Below are positions 58,571 to 64,000 of a DNA stretch of 64,000 bases, piece after piece. The stretch's first letter is position 1. The number at the start of each line of letters is the position of its first letter. The translations under genes were made by a program, and so were the position numbers. This DNA is from Drechslerella dactyloides. Its lineage: Eukaryota > Ascomycota > Orbiliomycetes > Orbiliales > Orbiliaceae. The notes beneath the pieces were generated by a model. That model saw only the letters and a program-made list of their open reading frames with translations, did not search any database and had not been told where the DNA came from. The stretch covers positions 1,736,001 through 1,800,000 of the forward strand of contig JAGTWJ010000017.1 of NCBI GenBank assembly GCA_020064725.1. The letters are read 5' to 3'.

Positions 58571-60212
58571 TATAAAACTAAAAAATCTTCTACTATCTAA
58601 ATTTAATTTTAAAAAACTATTAGTAATTAATAATAAAATTAAAAACTACCTAACTTCTAACTATTTTTCTTAATATCAGGAGAAAGGCTACAATCTTAAT
58701 AGGCCTAATAAAACATAATTAAATAATCTACTTATACTACACAATAGATTTCTACTATTAGATTTTTATAATATAATACATATAGGTAACATCAGTCATA
58801 TTATATACTTAATAAAGCTATTAATTTTATAATTCATAAAAGCCAAAATACCTAATTATATATTTAAATTAATAGATTTTAAAACATTAATATATAGAAA
58901 GTTTTTACTAAAACTACAATCTTTATATTTAATAAATATAATAATTTAGAACAAGAACCATATAAATTTTTAGAATAAAATAATAAAAGAATTTATTAGT
59001 TTTCTTAAAAAAAAGAACTATTATAAAATAATATAAAAAATAATAAAATATTTTATTAATATAATATTTAAACTCTAGTTAATATTCTATATATTTAAAT
59101 ATAATATAAAATCTTTGTTAAATAATAGAGCTAACAATATAAAATATATCAGTATTAATATTAATAATAAAATTATTATTTTAACTAAATAATTATTTAT
59201 AACTGGCTTCTAAGCTTTTAATATAATACTTAAAAATTAATTTTAAAAAATTAATCTATAATTAATTCATAAACAACAATTATAATATAGTAATATCTAG
59301 TAATAATTTTTAAACAAAACTATTTTCTTAAATTATTAATAAAAATTAGATATATAAATTTCTATAGATTTACTATAATTTATAGATAATATAATTTTAA
59401 TAAAAAAAGATAATTAATCTTCTTAATTAATTATATAGAATTATAGTAGAGTAGTTTAGATAAAAAATAATTTTATTAAATATAATATCTATTTATATAT
59501 AAAAAATAATAGTATTTAGTATTTTAGCTAGTTTTTATATTTATTTATATAATTTTTTATTAATTATATAATAGTCTTCTTAATCTTTTTTAAGTAAAAA
59601 TTATTTTGATGGATCTTATTTTTTAACTAAGTTTTTAAAATTTTTAATAATGGCTTATAAATAAAAGATAAGCTACTCAAACTCTAGACTCTAAATAAGG
59701 TAATATAGATTATTTAAAAATATTTATTTTTATTTATATTTTACTAGATTATTAGTAAATTAATAAATATAAAATTAAATATTTTATTTTATATTTTATT
59801 TACTATAATTATAAAGGCTGATATATAAGGAATTTACTTATATTTAAAATTTTTTTTATTTTTACTAGATATTTAATTAGATTTTAATTATATAATTATT
59901 AAAAATAATATAAGTAAGATAATACTAAGATTTAAACTTTTTAATTTTATATTATTTTTATTAAAATTAACTAAAACTACTAATAATGGCTTAGTAATAA
60001 AATAATAATTTAATTAAACCTAAAATACTATAACTATAAGATTTATTATAAAATTAATAATAATTTTTTTAGAATTATTAGTAAGACCTAATCTTTTATA
60101 ATTATTAATATTAAGTATTATAAATATTTTTTCTATATAAATAAAAATCCTTAGACTAGTAATATCTTTTATTAAATTATTAATTATAAGAACTTCTATT
60201 AGTTTTAATATA
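58571..60212 (+). pseudogene. Decayed coding region, right part, grading into AT-rich DNA
   Basis: A plus-strand frame from about 58670 to 59250 reads YQEKGYNLNRPNKT, ILHNRFLLLDFYNIIHIGN, IPNYIFKLIDFKTLIY and LFITGFQAFNIIL, with stops at former Gln/Trp codons. It may be the C-terminal half of the gene seen at 54236-58051. From about 59350 the DNA is AT-rich with no readable frame. The minus frame at 60020-60307 runs into MITE M6 and is not a gene. Confidence 0.3.
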
Positions 60213-60461
60213 ACGTATTCCACAAGCGAGCGGACCACACAAGCGAGCGGACCACCCCATATAAACCAACACCCTACCAAAACACTTTTTATTAATAACT
60301 TAATCAATAATTAATTTAAAATTAGAATAAAATTAATCTTATTTATATAAACTATTACAAATCTATAAATATTTTTTTAAATTTTTTTTATATTAAATTA
60401 AAGAAATATACAAGGGGGGTGGTCCGGTCGCTTGTCTGGTCCAGTCGCTTATCGTTGACGT
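60213..60461. mobile_element. 249-bp MITE, copy M6
   Basis: TA at 60211-60212 and 60462-60463. Left ACGTATTCCACAAGCGAGCG, right (inward) ACGTCAACGATAAGCGACTG. It keeps CGATAAGC where the other copies have CAATAAGC, so it may be nearest to the unmutated form. Confidence 0.88.
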
Positions 60462-60463
60462 TA

Positions 60464-63400
60464 TATATATTATATATATTTATAAATAAAAATATATTAA
60501 ATTTATTTTACCTTATAAAATTATATACTATTTTTAGATTTAAATAATTGTAAATATTATTATTATAAATAATATATTTTTATTTATATGAATTATTATT
60601 ATTTTCTATTTTAATAATTATTTTTGATTATAAGAGCTTTATATCTTATAGATTTAATTATTTTTGGCACAGTCTATCTAATAAATCCTAGAATTTAATA
60701 TTATTTATTTATTTTATTTATTTATTAAGATCTATATAATGATTTATGTTATTCTAAATTAATGATATAATAATACTTTATATGTTTTATTAGTTAATAT
60801 TTAGATTATATAAAATTATATTAAATATTAATCTTAATTAATATATATTATTAATTATAAGTAGAATTAATAAGCCCCTAAGAATTATTTGATTAGTTTT
60901 AAATTATTATAAAATTTTATTAATAAGGATTATAATTTTGTCTCTTACTATATTAATCTTATTGATAATTAATATATAGATTTTCCTTTATTTGATAATT
61001 ATTATTGTAATTGTAGCTGGGTTAATTGGACTAATATTTTTAATATCTTATTTATTATTAATATTTAAATTGATTGGTAATCCAAGAAAACTGTAAAATA
61101 TTTTTTTATTAATATTGAAAGTTGTGTGAAGGTATAAATCTTAAGTTGGTTCTAAATTTTTATAGTTTTAAATAAAAGTGTAATGGATTTGATAACCCAG
61201 TTTTTACCAGTACCCTCTTTTTTAAATAAATATATAATAACCTATTTTATATTTATACTCCATTTTTCTATAGTTTTGGTTATAGTCAGGATAATATATA
61301 ATTATTTTTTATTTAAAAATATCTCAAATGTTATAAATAAAGTTGCCTTATATCAATATGGATTTTTAATCTAGATTAAGTTAATTTTTACTAGTAGATT
61401 TGTATTATAAAGATCTGAAAGTAGATTTTATTATTTAAGAAATATTTCTTGGGTTATTGGTAGTTTTATTAAAATTTGGGTATTTTTTCTTATCTTTAAA
61501 AAAAATTGGTTTTAATTGTTAATATATTAGAAATTATTATTATAGTTAAAGAACTAGGGATTATTAATATTAAAGTCTATTTTTAATAAAAAACTTTTAT
61601 ATTTCTATAAATATATTTTATTTTTTAAATTATTAATTCTAAAGTTATGTTTTATATTATTTATTATAATATATATTATTTATTAAATTTTTATTACTAT
61701 AATTAAAGACTTGGTTTTGATTATTTTATTATAATTTTTTTTAAATTTAGTTTTTTTATAATGGTTATTATTCTAAATCTTATTTCTAATTTATATTATT
61801 TAATAAATATTATTCATATGTTTTTATCAAGATTTTTTTAAGAAATTAAAATTGTTAATATAAAATTAGATTTTGGGTATTAATTGTGGTTAGAGTTTCT
61901 TTTAAATTATCTTAAATTTAATTGGTTTATTTTTGAGAAATTTTTTATATAAAATTAGCTTTTACTATAGAATAAAAAAATTAAGCAGGATTATATAATA
62001 TTTGTTCTGTTTATATTAATCTAAATTTTAATTGTTATAAATATAGTTTAAGGAATTGATTTTTCTGTTTTTAATAAATCTGTGTTTTTTGATAAAAAGA
62101 TTGTATTATAGAAATATGGTATAGTTCTTTTATTTACTGATAGAAGTTGTTATTTAAATTTGGAATATCTGCTGTATTTATAGATAAAAGGAATTATAAT
62201 TACTTTTTATTTTTTATTAATTTAGTATATAAGACTTCTGTAATTGTATAGATAGAGATTTTATAATTACTAATCTTGGTATTAATAGTTTTTAAGTTAA
62301 TTAAATGTAATCTTTTTGGTTTTAATATAAAATAAATTATTATTTATATTATTTTTTATATTATCTATAATATTAATATAATTTTAAAAAATTTTAAAGA
62401 TTTCTTGGAAAATATTATGATATGTAATTAATATAAATATATTATTATAATAATGTTTAGATTTTTTTAATAAAATTAAAATTATTTTTAGTCCAGAAAT
62501 TTCTCTATACCAAAACAATTATATAGTTTCTATAAAAGACTATAATTTTAATTTATTAGCTAGACCTGGCTTAATCTAATTATGCTAAAGTCTTTTTATA
62601 AAATATCCTAGGTGATTATATATTTATAATAAAATAGATTTTATATTTTTATTATATAATCTATAATATAAAAGATTAATACCAAGTACTTAACTTTTGT
62701 AAAGAGAAAAGATATATTATAATTATAATAGATAATAACTATAATTAATAAATTCTATATATTAATTGTTGGTTTAGATCTATAAAACTAAATAAACCTG
62801 TTTATATTAACAAAACTTTTCTTTATTATAAGCCAAAGAATCCTAAATTAATAGTAATAATATCTATAATAATATTTGTGGTAACTGGTGTTATATCTAT
62901 ATTAATTTATATAACTAATCTATTATTTGAACTTTTTTATTTAATAAATTATTTATTATAAGATAAACTTAATTATATGTATCAAAATTAAAATCTTTTT
63001 TAAATATATTTTTATAATTTTTATTAATAATACTATATATGAAATAAATAATCTTTAAAAAATTAATAATATGTTATTTATAAAATAGGTCCTAATTTAA
63101 TTAATTTTTAAAATCTGGTAATCTGAGATTTCCTTTTAACTAAATTAAATAATAAATATAAAGTATATTTTTTCTATTAATTTTTATTATTTTAAAATAA
63201 ATATTAATATTACTAAAAATTCCTAGTTCCTTATTAAATAGTTTGATTAATTTTTTAAAGAAAAATTTTATTATAATATAAAAAAATTTAGTTAATATAA
63301 TAAAATTATTAAAAATATTAGTTTATTTTATTTTATATTAGATTTTTCTACTATTTTTAAAATTAATCTTTAATTTAATTAGTTTGTATATTAGAAGGCT

Positions 63401-64000
63401 GTTAAGATTATATAGATTAAATATTAACTAAAAAATTGGTAATTTATATTTAATTAATAGAAAAAAGGCTTTTTTATATATTATTATATAATATTTACTT
63501 GATAATAGTATATATCTATAATATAATAATTATTAGTAAGATATTAAATTATTAATATATCATTATAATAAATTAATAAGCTAAAAAATAATAATATAAA
63601 TAATAATATATTAATATTAATTTATATTTTAAGATTTTTTATTAAAATATACTTTATAAAGATACTTATTTTTAATATAATAGTTTAAATATATATATCT
63701 AATAATTTATTAGTAATTTTTATCTTTTTTTTAATTATTTTAAGATTTTTAATAATTATTATATTTAAAATTTATTTAATTTTTAGCTAATTTTTATATT
63801 TTATAAACAAATAAAACTAATTATTATTTTATTTATATAGAAATATATTAAAAACTAAAAAAAAAAAGGTTAAATATATAGTCTATCTATAATTATAATA
63901 ATAAAAAAAGTATTAGATTTATTTTTTTAAAATTAATTAAAAAAATGACTATTTAGATAATTATCTATACTAATTTAAAATAGAGTAGAGAATATTCTAA
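60464..64000 (-). pseudogene. Helitron Rep/helicase protein remnant (copy B, enters from the right edge)
   Basis: Rolling-circle transposase/helicase gene, minus strand, RIP-inactivated and cut by the window edge. From right to left: a Helitron_like_N stretch near 62690-62800 (NINRFI, YRSKPTINI, YYNYNISFLF, LIFYIIDYIIKI; family form NHDISFI...YYITDYITK). Near 62100-62330: FNQLKNYQYQD, LYNYRSLIYQINKK and then LLSVNKRTIP. The PIF1-type helicase then has Walker A KKEGTGKN at 61200-61223 (family GGxGTGKS) and Walker B LIINKINIV at 60946-60972 (family LIIDEISMV, with D-to-N, E-to-K and S-to-N all from G-to-A changes). The HUH nuclease domain would lie at or beyond the edge. Plus-strand frame 61183-61374 is antisense to the helicase. 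Confidence 0.75.

Noticed and set aside
61183..61374. 63-codon plus-strand frame that looks like a membrane peptide
   Set aside because: It is antisense to the Walker A region of the Helitron helicase. Antisense of AT-rich code gives Ile/Phe-rich frames.
63390..63420. TTAGAAGGCTGTTAAG as a mutated 3' end of the short Helitron family
   Set aside because: Only about 12 bases resemble CTAGAAGGCTGC. The hairpin and CCCGACTGAA do not follow.
1..64000. Mitochondrial or bacterial symbiont origin because of the AT content
   Set aside because: Fot1, Tad-type LINE, Copia and Helitron remnants, and stops at former Gln/Trp codons, fit RIP-mutated nuclear DNA. No mitochondrial or bacterial gene was seen.

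Overview
The window is a transposon graveyard from a filamentous fungus, almost certainly an ascomycete. It is very AT-rich, every long coding frame is broken by TAA/TAG, and differences between copies are nearly all C-to-T or G-to-A, which is the footprint of repeat-induced point mutation (RIP). The element set also fits: a Tad1-like LINE, Fot1/Pot2-type pogo transposons, Copia and Helitron. I find no intact host gene, rRNA, tRNA, CRISPR array or bacterial-type operon, and the species cannot be named from this sequence.

Layout. 1-4163: a LINE copy (ORF2, RNase H and 3' tail) abutting an antisense 5' fragment of the same family. 5273-7157: first Fot1-like transposon (T1). About 9246-14290: Copia remnant split by T2, which itself carries a foldback element. 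About 14295-20135: a second LINE with an inverted 5' end and two nested 249-bp MITEs. 20136-23435: short Helitron-type elements around a Helitron protein remnant. 23471-25363: T3, the best-read transposase. 25364-35141: degraded DNA with a foldback, MITEs, T4 and short Helitrons. 35315-40040: T5 and T6. 41500-49083: GC islands, T7, a foldback twin and T8. 49533-55503: short Helitrons, T9 and a decayed coding region. 55504-58561: T10 and a 510-bp long-TIR element. 60213-64000: another 249-bp MITE and a RIP-inactivated Helitron replication/helicase gene on the minus strand.

How the parts fit. Three systems dominate. (1) Ten Fot1/pogo transposons of 1,884-1,893 bp (nested insertions removed) have ruined interiors but well-kept terminal repeats, each a tandem of two half-sites. 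Two non-autonomous families carry the same kind of end: a 249-bp MITE (6 copies, all exactly 249 bp) and a 1.07-1.08-kb foldback (3 copies). (2) Thirteen short non-coding elements start TGCCCGACTGAA and end in a hairpin followed by CTTCTAG. They sit between A and T and look like non-autonomous Helitrons; their 3' stem exists in three compensatory versions. A Helitron protein that could once have moved them is present as two dead copies. (3) LINE and Copia form the older substrate. Nesting gives relative ages: MITEs and short Helitrons are the youngest and least mutated layer. Two foldbacks 35 kb apart are nearly identical although RIP-mutated, so elements seem to have moved after being mutated.
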